Shown: positions 44,241 to 53,558 of the stretch, in pieces
Numbering within the stretch: position 1 is the stretch's first letter
How the letters are laid out: every line of letters begins with the position of its first letter
Origin: Opitutaceae bacterium TAV5
GTDB lineage: Bacteria > Verrucomicrobiota > Verrucomicrobiia > Opitutales > Opitutaceae
DNA: 64,000 nt
Direction: 5' to 3'
NCBI GenBank assembly: GCA_000242935.3
Contig: CP007053.1
Coordinates: 4,945,001-5,009,000 of the forward strand
Translations under genes and position numbers: made by a program
The notes under the pieces: model-generated
What the model saw: only the letters and a program-made list of their open reading frames with translations
What the model was told of the DNA's origin: nothing
Databases searched by the model: none

Positions 44241-44350
44241 TTTTACACTACGAAAACCCGGCGCGGCGCAGCCAGAACCCAACCATTGAACAGAAGCGCG
44301 GGAATCCGGAATGGCCGGGGAATGAGGGGAAGAAAATTATGATTAATCAT

Positions 44351-44511
44351 TTTGAACAGAAGATAAGAAGGTCACGAAGGCGCTCCAGCACCCGCAACCC
44401 GTCCGGCATCCGAAACCCGTTTCTTCCCCATCCAGAACAAAAACGTCTCTTTCGTCCAATCACCTTCCGTCTGCCTGCGGGCCTTCGTTATTTTATTAAC
44501 TTCTGTTCAAA
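44351..44511. repeat. imperfect inverted repeat between the two permease genes
   Basis: TTTGAACAGAAG (44351-44362) matches the complement of CTTCTGTTCAAA (44500-44511), and ACGAAGG (44374-44380) matches CCTTCGT (44482-44488). The left arm carries AAGATAAGAAGGTCACGAAGG, similar in style to the CGCGAAG repeats. Non-coding; probably inserted between formerly adjacent genes. Confidence 0.5.
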
Positions 44512-44571
44512 CTTCTGAATCCGAAAATGAGAGAAATCATACATCAACAGGGCATCGCCCCACCTTCGGAA

Positions 44572-44642
44572 TCTCTGCGCCCACTCCCCTTCTCTGTGGT
44601 GCAAAGAAAAAACACCGCAGAGAAGGGGAGTGGGCGCAGAGA
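44572..44642. repeat. 71-bp palindromic repeat, copy 1
   Basis: Arms of 30 nt, 44572-44601 and 44613-44642, are reverse complements with one mismatch around an A-rich 11-nt loop. The outer word is TCTCTGCGCCCACTCCCC. Three further full copies occur at 58281, 59231 and 59412 and a half copy at 58191, always 71 bp. It ends 24 bp before the start of a permease gene. Confidence 0.85.
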
Positions 44643-44666
44643 ACGGAAGCATAAGCCTCGATTCGC

Positions 44667-45326
44667 ATGACCGGTTCACCCCTTGAAATCCTTTGGCGCA
44701 ACTTCCCGCTGCTGCTCGACGGCCTGCGCGCCACGCTCGGCATCGCGGTCGCGTCCTCGCTCCTGTCGATCATCGGCGGCGTGCTGCTCGGCCTGCTCCG
44801 GGCCTCCCGCGCCGGCGCTTTTGTGCAAACGGCCGCCCGGCTCTATCTCGAACTCTTCCGCGTCATCCCGATCCTCGTCTGGCTCTTCCTCGCCTTCTTC
44901 GCGGTGCCGGCCGCCTTTAACCTCAACCTCTCCGGCACGCTGGCCGCGATCGTCGTGTTTTCGCTCTGGGGCGCCGCCGAGATGAGCGACATCGTGCGCG
45001 GCGCGCTGAAGACCATCCCCCGTCCGCAATACGACGCCGGTCTCGCGATCGGCCTTTCCTCCTGGCAGCTTCACTGGCGGGTCATCCTCCCGCAGGCCGT
45101 CCGCCGGATGCTGCCCGGGGCGATCAACCTCGTGACGCGTATCATAAAAACCACTTCGCTCGTCGTCGTTGTTGGCGTCGTGGACGTGGTCAAGCGCAGC
45201 CAGCAGATCATCGAGCGCACCAAGGAACCGTTTGTCCTGTATGCCTTCCTGCTCCTCCTCTTTTTCGCGCTCTGTTATCCGCTGTCGCGCCTTTCGCGCC
45301 GGCTCGAACGCCGCTGGAGCGACTGA
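44667..45326 (+). CDS. Polar amino acid ABC transporter permease (2)
   Basis: 219 residues. LYLELFRVIPILVWLFLAFF (the R-x-x-P family block), EAA-loop YDAGLAIGLSSWQLHWRVIL followed by PQAVRRMLPG, then IKTTSLVVVVGVVDVV. Five membrane helices, as in permease 1, to which it is paralogous. The ATPase gene follows after 21 bp. In this family two permeases and two ATPase subunits act with one periplasmic binder. Confidence 0.87.
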   Translation: MTGSPLEILWRNFPLLLDGLRATLGIAVASSLLSIIGGVLLGLLRASRAGAFVQTAARLYLELFRVIPILVWLFLAFFAVPAAFNLNLSGTLAAIVVFSLWGAAEMSDIVRGALKTIPRPQYDAGLAIGLSSWQLHWRVILPQAVRRMLPGAINLVTRIIKTTSLVVVVGVVDVVKRSQQIIERTKEPFVLYAFLLLLFFALCYPLSRLSRRLERRWSD

Positions 45327-45347
45327 CCAAACCCGCGCTCGCCACGC

Positions 45348-46106
45348 ATGACCACCACCGCCACCGCTCCCGCGCTGATCGACGTCGCCGGCGTCACCAA
45401 GTTTTACGATACCCGCAAGGCGCTCGACGACGTTTCCCTTTCCGTCCGCACGCAGGAGGTAGTCGTCATCCTCGGTCCCTCCGGTTGCGGCAAGAGCACG
45501 CTCCTGCGCTGCCTCAACGGACTCGAAACCGTGCAGGCCGGCTCGATCCGCTTCCACGGCAGCGACCTCGCCGCGCCCGGCACCGACTGGCGCCCCGTCC
45601 GCCAGAAAGTCGGCATGGTGTTCCAGAGCTACGAACTTTTCCCGCACCTCACCGTGCGCGACAACCTGCTGCTCGGCCCCGTCCACGTGCAGAAACGCCC
45701 GCGCGCCGACGCGCTCCGGCAGGCGGAGGAACTGCTCGCGCGCGTCGGCCTTGCCGACCGCATCGATTCACTGCCCCGCCAGCTTTCCGGCGGACAAAAA
45801 CAGCGCATTGCCATCGTGCGCGCGCTCTGCATGAATCCCGAAGTGATGCTTTTCGACGAAGTCACCGCCGCACTCGATCCGGAAATGGTGCGCGAGGTGC
45901 TCGACGTGATCCTCGGCCTGGCGAAAGGCGGCATGACGATGATGATCGTGACGCACGAGATGGGTTTCGCCCGTGCCGTGGCCGACCGGATCGTCTTTAT
46001 GGATGAAGGACGTATCTGTGAAATAAATACTCCCTCCGTGTTTTTTACCCAACCCGCGACCGACCGTGCCCGCCGGTTTTTGTCCCGGTTTCTTTATCAC
46101 TCCTGA
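45348..46106 (+). CDS. Polar amino acid ABC transporter ATP-binding protein
   Basis: 252 residues. Walker [11 protein letters not shown]-loop [11 protein letters not shown], signature LSGGQKQR, Walker [15 protein letters not shown] (Glu followed by Val in place of the usual Pro, a common feature of the GlnQ/HisP group), His switch [20 protein letters not shown]. Belongs with the two permeases upstream. Its TGA shares an A with the start ATG of the response regulator (TGATG), so the regulator is translated with the transporter. Confidence 0.9.
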   Translation: MTTTATAPALIDVAGVTKFYDTRKALDDVSLSVRTQEVVVILGPSGCGKSTLLRCLNGLETVQAGSIRFHGSDLAAPGTDWRPVRQKVGMVFQSYELFPHLTVRDNLLLGPVHVQKRPRADALRQAEELLARVGLADRIDSLPRQLSGGQKQRIAIVRALCMNPEVMLFDEVTAALDPEMVREVLDVILGLAKGGMTMMIVTHEMGFARAVADRIVFMDEGRICEINTPSVFFTQPATDRARRFLSRFLYHS

Positions 46107-46750
46107 TGAATATCGTCGTCATCGAAGATCATGCCATGGTGCGCGGTTTTGTCGCCCGCGTCTGCGAGGATGCTTTCGCGAAGCCGGTCGTGCATCAGGC
46201 CACCACTGCCGCCGAGGGGCTGGCGCTGGCAAAGTCCGTGCAACCCGAACTGGTGTTGCTCGATCTGGAACTGCCCGACCGCGACGGGCTCGATCTGGTT
46301 GCCGATTTGCGATCCGTGGCGGGCGGCGCTCGCATCCTGGTGCTGTCGGCTCACATCGACCATTATTCCGTCCACCGCATTCACGGCGCCGGTGTGGACG
46401 GCTTCATCGACAAGAACGAACAATCTCCCGAGGTGTTGTGCAACGCGATGCGGGAGGTCGTGGCCGGGCGGCGTTTTTTCAGCGCTGCAGTCAGCCGGGC
46501 ACAGGCGGCGCTGCGGGCCGATCCGCACGCTTTCACCAAACTGCTTACGGATCGCGAGATCGAGGCGTTGCGGCTGTTTGGCCTCGGCCTGAGCAACGAG
46601 GACGTGGCCGGACGGTTCGGCGTCAATCCGCTCACCGTGCGCAACCACCGGCGCGCGATCATGACCAAGCTCGGCATCCACAGCACGCCGGAGCTGGTGC
46701 GCTACGCCATCGAAAACGGTTTCACCCGCATCCGTCCGCGGACGTCCTGA
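46106..46750 (+). CDS. NarL/LuxR-family response regulator
   Basis: 214 residues. Receiver domain with phospho-acceptor Asp53 in LVLLDLELPDRDGLDL, upstream IEDHAMVR acidic pair, and Lys in GFIDKNEQS. C-terminal LuxR helix-turn-helix: LTDREIEALRLFGLGLSNED and NPLTVRNHRRAIMTKLGI. It starts within the stop codon of the transporter ATPase and its last 29 bp overlap the end of the convergent hybrid kinase gene. The natural partner is that kinase, and the transporter operon may be its target, or it may sense the transported solute. Confidence 0.88.
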   Translation: MNIVVIEDHAMVRGFVARVCEDAFAKPVVHQATTAAEGLALAKSVQPELVLLDLELPDRDGLDLVADLRSVAGGARILVLSAHIDHYSVHRIHGAGVDGFIDKNEQSPEVLCNAMREVVAGRRFFSAAVSRAQAALRADPHAFTKLLTDREIEALRLFGLGLSNEDVAGRFGVNPLTVRNHRRAIMTKLGIHSTPELVRYAIENGFTRIRPRTS

Positions 46751-49700
46751 AGCGGCGGATTTCCTCCCGCAGCGTGGCCGCCCGGCCGAGCAGGATGCCG
46801 TGGAGCGCTCCGAGTTGTCCGGAGTCCGCCTGCGCCGATGCCGCGCGCTCCAGAGCCTCGGCAGCGTCGTTGAGCGCGCGTGCGCGGAGCAGGCCGGCAT
46901 GCGAACGCAGCCGGTGCGCATGCCGGGCCACGGCACTGTTGTCGCGCGCGGCCAGCGCACGGGCGATGCCCGCCAGTTCGTGATCGAGCAGGCGCAGGTA
47001 TTCATCCACGGCCTCGGAGGTGAGGCGCGGATCGTCGCGCCCGACATAGCCGAAAAGGCCGAAGTTGAGTCCGTTGTTCCTTCCTGTTTCTGCCGGCGTT
47101 TTTCCGTCCGTCACGAGAGCCGCGCCGGCCCGCCGCTTTCGCGCATCGGCGAGTGTCGCGTTCACCAGTTCCTCGTCGAAGGGTTTCAGCAGAAAGCCGT
47201 CCATGCCGGCTGCAAGGCAGCGCTGGCGGATGTCCTCGCTGTCGTGCGCGGTGACGGCGAGGATGACGGGTTCGTCGCCACGTGGACGCGCCCTCAGGGT
47301 GCGCGCGAGGTCGCTGCCCTTCATGCCGGGCAGATCCCAGTCGATAAAAATCACCGTGAACCCGCCCTCGGCGAAGCGGGCGAGCGCCGCCGGAGCATCG
47401 GCTGCGGTTGCGGAGGTGAAACCGATCCGCTCCGCGATGCGTTGCATGACGATCCGGTTGTACTCCTGGTCTTCGACGATGAGCGCGCGTCCGGCTCCGC
47501 TTTGCGATGACGGGGCGCGCAGGCCCGGTGTTGCCGGGCTTGCCAGAGACGCCAACGGTGCCGGTGCGGCGTCGATCCCTTCCGCTTCCGCCACGGGTAC
47601 CTGGAGATAAAACGTGGCGCCTTTTCCCTGCTCGCTTTCGATTCCCACGCCTCCGCCCATCAGCCCGGCCAGCGCCTTGCAGGTGGCCAGCCCGAGCCCC
47701 GCGCCGGCCTCATGGCGTTCCCGGGCCGAACTGCCCCGCACGAATTTCCGGAAAATCAGTTCCTGTTCTTCGGGAGCCACGCCTCCCCCGTGATCCGTGA
47801 CCTCGATCTGCAGCATGCGCAATCCGGCCTCCGGTGGCCCGAGCGATGCCTCTATCTCGATGGCGGTGCCGGGCGCATACTTGAGCGCGTTGGCGACAAA
47901 GTTGTTTACGATCGTCTTGATTTTCCCGTCGTCGGCGTGCAGGCGCAGGTGAGCCTCGCCGGGCAGAATCGGCCTGAGCGTGTTGCCGCGCTGTCCGGCT
48001 GTGACTGAAAACACCCGCACCACCTCGTCCAGCAGGGCCGCGAGCGTGAAATCGTTTTCCTGCACGCCGACCTGTCCGTGCTCGAGTCGTGAAAAACCCA
48101 ATACCTCCTCAAACACCCGCGTGAGTGAACGCACGCAGGAACCGAGGGAGCGTGCCAGTTCGTGCTCGCGTCCCGAGGGCACCGTTTCCTGCAACAGGGA
48201 GACAAGGCCCACGATGCCGTTGAGCGGATTGCGAATCTCGTGGCTGATGGTGGTGAGAAATTCCGTTTTCGCGGTGTTGGCCATGGCCAGTTCCCGGGTG
48301 CGTTCTTCCACGATCCGGTTGAGCTGTTCATTGGCGTGCCGGAGCCGGCGCAGCCGGAGTCGCACCAGGACATACACGAGCCCGGCGGCGGCGCATGCCC
48401 AGGTCGCCAGCGCGGACGCCCCGAGATACCACGGCGCGAGCCGGACAAAGGTGTAGTCCACCGGATCGCTGGTGCGGCCCAGGCTGTCCATCGCCCGCAC
48501 GCTCAGGGTCCAGGTTCCGGGGGCCAGGCCGCTCAGTTCGCGGCGCGGGTTGCGGACGGGCGGCGTCCAGCCGGTTTCCGCTCCGGACAGCCGCGTCTGG
48601 AAAAACACCTCCGCGTTACCGGCGTCCGCGGCGAAATCGAAACCGAGCGTGCCGACGCGGGCGGGAAACGCCGGTCGCGCCGCTCCGGAGCCGGTTGCGA
48701 GGAGTTGCCGGATGGCCGCGCCGGAGCCGTCGTGATCGGATGAATACACATCCACGCCGCGCAACCAGACGCGAGGGGAGGGGGCTGGGGGCCGGTCCAG
48801 AGTCGCGGGATCGACCCGGAGCAGTCCCTGCGTGCCGCCGATCCAGAGCGCGCCGCCGGCAAAACCGACGGTGGTCGGACGGCCTGCGGCGGACAATTCC
48901 GCCAGCGCGAGGGGAGTGACGCGAAACGCGTCGTTTGTCGTACCGGTCTCGATACGCAGCAGCGCGGGTGGCGCATTCGCGATGTCGCGCCGGGCCGCGA
49001 GCCAGTAAACGGGTTCTCCGTCCGCGCCGGAGGGAACGCCGATGCCCTGCCAGTTTTCCAGTTCCGGCACCGGCTCGAAGCGGCCAGGAAGCTGGCGCAC
49101 GCCGAGGATGCCCCGGGCGGTGAAGGCGAAAACGCGGCCGTGGGCCACTGTCAGGAGCGGCCTCCCCGCGTCCGAGGGCAGGCCCGCTCCGGGCCGGTAA
49201 CGGGCGACGGGATGGAGGACCGGCGGCCGCAAGGCCGGAGCGGGCGCTTCCTGCAGGCGGAAACGGAAAACGCCCCGCGCCACGGTCGCCACCCACAGGT
49301 CGCCCTCCGCATCCTCGACCATCGAGGTCGGGGTGTCGTCGACGGTGTGCCCGAGATCGCGGGTCGCCCAGCCGCGGGACGAATGTTCGAGCGCCCTGAT
49401 CGCAAGGCCCTCGGCGAAAAAAAGCCACCCGGCCCGGCGGCGCGAGGGCGCGAGGCAAAACACATCGGTCGACACGAAACGTTCGCGGTGCCACGTCGCT
49501 TCGCCGTCGGCCAGTCGCCAGATGCCGCCGAATCCCCCGGCAAACGTCTGCCCGGGCAGGCGCGCGGTGTCGCGGATCATGCTGGCGATGGCCGGCAGCG
49601 GGACGAGAGCCGCGGGCTGTGGATTTTCCGGACTGGCGATCCGGAACACACGCCGCGGCGTCACGGCGAGGATACCGTCGCCTTGCGGCAGGAGGGCGGA

Positions 49701-50876
49701 GAGCGGGGTGTCGTCGAGTCCGTTGCGCCGGTCGAAAAACGAGATCGCCGCCGGCGGGGCGATGCGCGCGAAGCCGTTGGCCAGCCCCGCAAGAAGCGAG
49801 CCGTTTTCGTCGAGCCGGAGCGTATGCACGTTCTCGTCGCCGAGTCCGGCGTCCCGGTCGATGACCGGCCGCACCTCGTCGGTCCGGGGAGAAAACAGGA
49901 CGATACCGTGCGCATAGTCGCCTACCGCGACGAGACCGTTGTCCAGGGCGACGGCGCTCACCGGCAGCCGGTCGCGCAGCGCAGCGGAGACGGCGGGCAG
50001 GTTTTGCCAGGAGCCTCCGGCCTTGCGGCGCCACACGCCGTTGCCCGTGCCGAGAAGAAACCCCGCGCCCGCTTCCCGCTGATACGGCGTCGCCGGCGCG
50101 TCGCTTTCGGGTTCTCCCGCCGCCGGGGCGAGCAACCACAGCACCGGGGTACCCGGCAATGCGTCTTCCCGCCAGACCGGCTCGGGGCCATGCCGGCCCA
50201 GCCGGAAAACACCGACGCCGCTCTGGTAAAACCAGAGATCGTCGCCCACGCCAAAGGAAAGCAGCCGGGGGCGCGCCGGCAACTCCCACACGGCGAACCG
50301 TTGCCCGTCCCAGCGGAAGACCGCCTGCGCGCCGGCAAAGACGATGCCGGAGGGCGTGGCCTGCACTTTCCAGATCTCTCCCGGTCCCGCCGGTCTGGCG
50401 GCCCGGAGCGCGGCCTTCAGCGAAGTGAAACGCAGCGCGCCCGTGGCGTCGGGTTCGACGTAGCCGAGTTCATCGACCGCGCCGACATACATGCGGCCGG
50501 GCGCTCCGCCCGGCGGTACCGCTCCGCTTGCGAGAACGCCCGGCGCCAGTCCGCGAAAACCGTAGGCGCCGGGCACGTCGATCTTTTGCCACCGGCCATT
50601 TTCGCCGAAGAGCAACTGGCTCGCACCGACAAAAAATCTCCCGTCGCCGGCGCGGGCCAGCGCCCACACCGGCCCCTCGGCCGGCAATTCCGCGGCCTCG
50701 GTGTAGGCGATCACCGGAAGTCCTGCCGCCGCCATCGCCGCTGATCCCGGAGCGGGCCCCGACAGAACCAGCGACAGCGCAGCGATCGCCGGCAGCCGCC
50801 GGCAGGGCCGGGGAGAGGGAACAGCACGCCTCCGTCGCAGCAGTGAAACCATGGCCACACTCAAACCTGGCAGCAT
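46722..50876 (-). CDS. Hybrid sensor histidine kinase: beta-propeller sensor, HisKA, HATPase, REC, Hpt
   Basis: 1384 residues. Signal/anchor near residues 25-50; then ~700 residues of two-component-regulator propeller repeats (GDGRFFVGASQLLF, NGSLLAGLANGFARI, EGDLWVATVARGVFRFRL) and a Y_Y_Y-like domain (FFQTRLSGAETGWTPP, APGTWTLSVRAMDSLGR). A membrane helix near 830 is followed by HisKA with His in TISHEIRNPLNGI (about residue 877), HATPase (NFVANALKYAP, GAGLGLATCKALA), a receiver domain with Asp in FIDWDLPGMKG (about 1177), and an Hpt domain with HAHRLRSHAGLL (about 1320). All parts of a phosphorelay that could end on the adjacent response regulator. Signal unknown; similar kinases in Bacteroidota sense oligosaccharides. 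Confidence 0.9.
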   Translation of the reverse strand: MLPGLSVAMVSLLRRRRAVPSPRPCRRLPAIAALSLVLSGPAPGSAAMAAAGLPVIAYTEAAELPAEGPVWALARAGDGRFFVGASQLLFGENGRWQKIDVPGAYGFRGLAPGVLASGAVPPGGAPGRMYVGAVDELGYVEPDATGALRFTSLKAALRAARPAGPGEIWKVQATPSGIVFAGAQAVFRWDGQRFAVWELPARPRLLSFGVGDDLWFYQSGVGVFRLGRHGPEPVWREDALPGTPVLWLLAPAAGEPESDAPATPYQREAGAGFLLGTGNGVWRRKAGGSWQNLPAVSAALRDRLPVSAVALDNGLVAVGDYAHGIVLFSPRTDEVRPVIDRDAGLGDENVHTLRLDENGSLLAGLANGFARIAPPAAISFFDRRNGLDDTPLSALLPQGDGILAVTPRRVFRIASPENPQPAALVPLPAIASMIRDTARLPGQTFAGGFGGIWRLADGEATWHRERFVSTDVFCLAPSRRRAGWLFFAEGLAIRALEHSSRGWATRDLGHTVDDTPTSMVEDAEGDLWVATVARGVFRFRLQEAPAPALRPPVLHPVARYRPGAGLPSDAGRPLLTVAHGRVFAFTARGILGVRQLPGRFEPVPELENWQGIGVPSGADGEPVYWLAARRDIANAPPALLRIETGTTNDAFRVTPLALAELSAAGRPTTVGFAGGALWIGGTQGLLRVDPATLDRPPAPSPRVWLRGVDVYSSDHDGSGAAIRQLLATGSGAARPAFPARVGTLGFDFAADAGNAEVFFQTRLSGAETGWTPPVRNPRRELSGLAPGTWTLSVRAMDSLGRTSDPVDYTFVRLAPWYLGASALATWACAAAGLVYVLVRLRLRRLRHANEQLNRIVEERTRELAMANTAKTEFLTTISHEIRNPLNGIVGLVSLLQETVPSGREHELARSLGSCVRSLTRVFEEVLGFSRLEHGQVGVQENDFTLAALLDEVVRVFSVTAGQRGNTLRPILPGEAHLRLHADDGKIKTIVNNFVANALKYAPGTAIEIEASLGPPEAGLRMLQIEVTDHGGGVAPEEQELIFRKFVRGSSARERHEAGAGLGLATCKALAGLMGGGVGIESEQGKGATFYLQVPVAEAEGIDAAPAPLASLASPATPGLRAPSSQSGAGRALIVEDQEYNRIVMQRIAERIGFTSATAADAPAALARFAEGGFTVIFIDWDLPGMKGSDLARTLRARPRGDEPVILAVTAHDSEDIRQRCLAAGMDGFLLKPFDEELVNATLADARKRRAGAALVTDGKTPAETGRNNGLNFGLFGYVGRDDPRLTSEAVDEYLRLLDHELAGIARALAARDNSAVARHAHRLRSHAGLLRARALNDAAEALERAASAQADSGQLGALHGILLGRAATLREEIRRFRTSADGCG

Positions 50877-51026
50877 TCCGGACTCCAGCTTTGGTTAATT
50901 GCCCAGGATAGTTAAAATTAAACATTCGGCGCGCTTGTCGGGAGCGCCGCATCCGGAGTTGGCTGGGAGGGTCTCCTGCTACGGGTGCGTGCTCGCGCGG
51001 AAGCTTTTCCAACTCAACTCATCCGC

Positions 51027-53513
51027 ATGACATCCATGACTCAGTCCATTATCACGCGGCGTCGACAGGGATTTCCGTCGCGCGCCGTTTTTGCCCTCTT
51101 CCTGCTGCTGACTCCGGCTCTCGCGCCGTCAGTGGCGCAGGCCCAGTCTTCGCCCGCGGTCGATCCCCGGGCGTCCGAAACCGGTTCGGTTGACGGCTCG
51201 CTGCTGATTGCCGGAGGCCCCGCGCACCCGGCGGACAGCGTCCGGGTGACCGTGCTCGAAACCGGCGCGGCTGCCCGCGTGGACGCGCAGGGGCGATATG
51301 CCTTTCCCGATCTTCCTCCTGGCACCTACACGCTGATCGCCAGCGGCGAGGGCTACGGACGTCTGCGTATCACCGATGTGGTGGTGCGCCCCGGCCAGCG
51401 CCTGACCCTGGGCCAGGAAATCCTGCCCGTGCTTCCGGACGGCGACAATATCGTCAGGCTGGAGGATGTCGTGGTGCGGGCGCGACGCGACGATGTCGTG
51501 GAGCTGGATCCCTACAACGTGACCGCGTCGAGGGATTCTTATGTGAGCCCTGTCACCGTGGCGGGCAAGCTGGCGGTACCCGTCAGGCAGATACCCCAGT
51601 CGGTATCCGTGATCACGCAACAGCGGATCGAGGATCAGCACCTCCTTACCGTGGCCGATGCCCTGAACCAGACCACGGGCATTACCGTCATTTCCAACGA
51701 CAGCACCCAAAGTCAGTATTACTCGAGAGGATACGCCCTGAACGTGCAGAACGACGGCCTGGCGTCCACCAACTCCCTGTCCGGTTACCAGCAGCTCGAC
51801 CTCGCTTTCTATGAGCGGGTGGAGGTGCTGCGCGGACCGGCCGGCGTGCTCCAGGGCACGGGCAATCTCGGCGGTGTCGTCAACCTCGTCAAGAAACGCA
51901 CGACGGACAAGTTCGAGGCGTCCGCGTCCGCTTCCGTCGGGAGTTGGGACAACTACCTGGGCCAGTTTGACGTGAACGTGCCGCTGAACACCACGAAGAC
52001 GGTACGCGGCCGGATCGTGGGTTTCGCGCAGGACCGGGACTTTTTCTATGACCGTTCCCACAGCGAAAAACTGGGCGGTTACGGCATTGTTGAATGGGAT
52101 CTGGCTCCGCGTACGACGGCCAGTGTGTCCTTCTCGATCCAGGAGGAGGATGCCGATGTCTCGTTCATGGGCCTGCCCGCGTGGACCAGCGGGGGACTGC
52201 TCGATGTTTCCCGCTCGACCAATCCGTATCCGGACTGGAACCGGATGGAATGGACTACCCGCGATTACGGTTTCGACCTCGAACATCGTTTCCAAAGCGA
52301 ATGGGTTGCCAAGGTTCGGCTCAACCACCGTGATCAGGGTCTCTTTTTCAAGGACGGTTATCCCTCCTCGGGCGTCGATCCTGCGACCGGCGCCCTGAAC
52401 TATGCGCGGCGCGAGTATGATTACAATTACAAGCGCGACGCCATCGATCTCTATCTCTCCGGCCCGATCGAGCTGTTCGGCCGCGAGCATACCCTGCTCC
52501 TCGGTTACAATTACGACAAATTCGACTACGACTACGTCGGCGTCGTCGCCCCCTCCCTCACGGACATTCCTTTCGGTCGCCCCGATCTCGTTTCCGATTT
52601 CGATCTGGCTTACGACCGCGACGGCGCGTCCAAAACGACCCAGAGCGGTTTTTACGGGCAGGCCCGGATCAGCGTCGTCGATCCGCTCACAATCGTCCTC
52701 GGCGGACGGGTCAGCGACTACCGGACCAAATCCCGCAGCCGGACCCCCTCTCTGGTCCGGGACTGGACTCCGGGAGCACGGGAGAGCGGCGAATTCACAC
52801 CCTATGCCGGTGCGGTCTATGATCTGACCAGGCAGATTTCGCTCTACGGCAGCTACTCGGATATTTTCGTCCCGCAAACCCAGGAAAAATCCGATGGCAG
52901 CACCATCGATCCCCGCGTCGGCGAGCAATACGAGGTCGGCGTGAAAGGAGAGTTTTTCGACAAGAAACTGAACGTTTCTTTCGCGCTCTTCAACATGAAG
53001 GACACCGGTCGCGCCTACGAATCCCCGGCGGGCTCGGGTTACTACGTGAATGCCGGCGAGGTCGAGAGCAAGGGCCTCGAGTTCGAGGTCTCCGGCAGCC
53101 CGTTCCCGGGCTATGAGCTGACAGCCGGCTACACCTGGCTGAAAACGGAAATCACCAAGGCCCGCAGTGGCGAGGGTGACAACTGGGACACTTGGGAACC
53201 CGAGCATACCTTCAAGTTCTGGGGTACGCGCCGGTTCACCGACGGCCCGTTTGACGGACTCACGCTTGGTCTCGGTTTCATCTGGGTCAGTGCCAGTTCG
53301 GCAGGTACGGACGACTGGGCCGTGCGTTCGCAAAGCAGCTACTCCTTGGCGAGCGCGCTCGTCAGCTACCGGTTCAACAGGCACCTCTCGGCCAGTCTCA
53401 ATGCGAACAATCTCTTCGACACCACGTACTACACCCGTCTGGGCGGACTCAATACCTACAACACCTACGGCGAACCGAGGAATTTCACGCTGACCGTTCG
53501 CTATGTCTTCTGA
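51027..53513 (+). CDS. TonB-dependent siderophore-type outer-membrane receptor
   Basis: 828 residues from ATG 51027 (MTSMTQSIITRRRQG). After a signal peptide ending near PSVAQAQSS comes a CarboxypepD_reg-like domain (VDARGRY-like VDAQGRYAFPDLPPGTYTL), a TonB-box candidate (LDPYNVTASR), the plug (QIPQSVSVITQQRIEDQHLL, RVEVLRGPAGVLQGTGNLGG), and a 22-strand barrel ending GEPRNFTLTVRYVF with terminal Phe. QIPQSVSV is the siderophore-receptor subfamily mark (FhuE/FpvA-like). It should import a chelated metal using the TonB system at 29-34 kb. An SbmA-like ABC gene, copA and a copper chaperone gene follow in the same direction. Confidence 0.88.
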   Translation: MTSMTQSIITRRRQGFPSRAVFALFLLLTPALAPSVAQAQSSPAVDPRASETGSVDGSLLIAGGPAHPADSVRVTVLETGAAARVDAQGRYAFPDLPPGTYTLIASGEGYGRLRITDVVVRPGQRLTLGQEILPVLPDGDNIVRLEDVVVRARRDDVVELDPYNVTASRDSYVSPVTVAGKLAVPVRQIPQSVSVITQQRIEDQHLLTVADALNQTTGITVISNDSTQSQYYSRGYALNVQNDGLASTNSLSGYQQLDLAFYERVEVLRGPAGVLQGTGNLGGVVNLVKKRTTDKFEASASASVGSWDNYLGQFDVNVPLNTTKTVRGRIVGFAQDRDFFYDRSHSEKLGGYGIVEWDLAPRTTASVSFSIQEEDADVSFMGLPAWTSGGLLDVSRSTNPYPDWNRMEWTTRDYGFDLEHRFQSEWVAKVRLNHRDQGLFFKDGYPSSGVDPATGALNYARREYDYNYKRDAIDLYLSGPIELFGREHTLLLGYNYDKFDYDYVGVVAPSLTDIPFGRPDLVSDFDLAYDRDGASKTTQSGFYGQARISVVDPLTIVLGGRVSDYRTKSRSRTPSLVRDWTPGARESGEFTPYAGAVYDLTRQISLYGSYSDIFVPQTQEKSDGSTIDPRVGEQYEVGVKGEFFDKKLNVSFALFNMKDTGRAYESPAGSGYYVNAGEVESKGLEFEVSGSPFPGYELTAGYTWLKTEITKARSGEGDNWDTWEPEHTFKFWGTRRFTDGPFDGLTLGLGFIWVSASSAGTDDWAVRSQSSYSLASALVSYRFNRHLSASLNANNLFDTTYYTRLGGLNTYNTYGEPRNFTLTVRYVF

Positions 53514-53558
53514 TCTTGCGGACGGTATTCGCTTCGCTCCCCGGCCCGTTATCCGGTC

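Noticed and set aside
50877-51026. Cobalamin riboswitch before the TonB-dependent receptor
   Set aside because: The gap is only 150 bp and contains no B12-box sequence.
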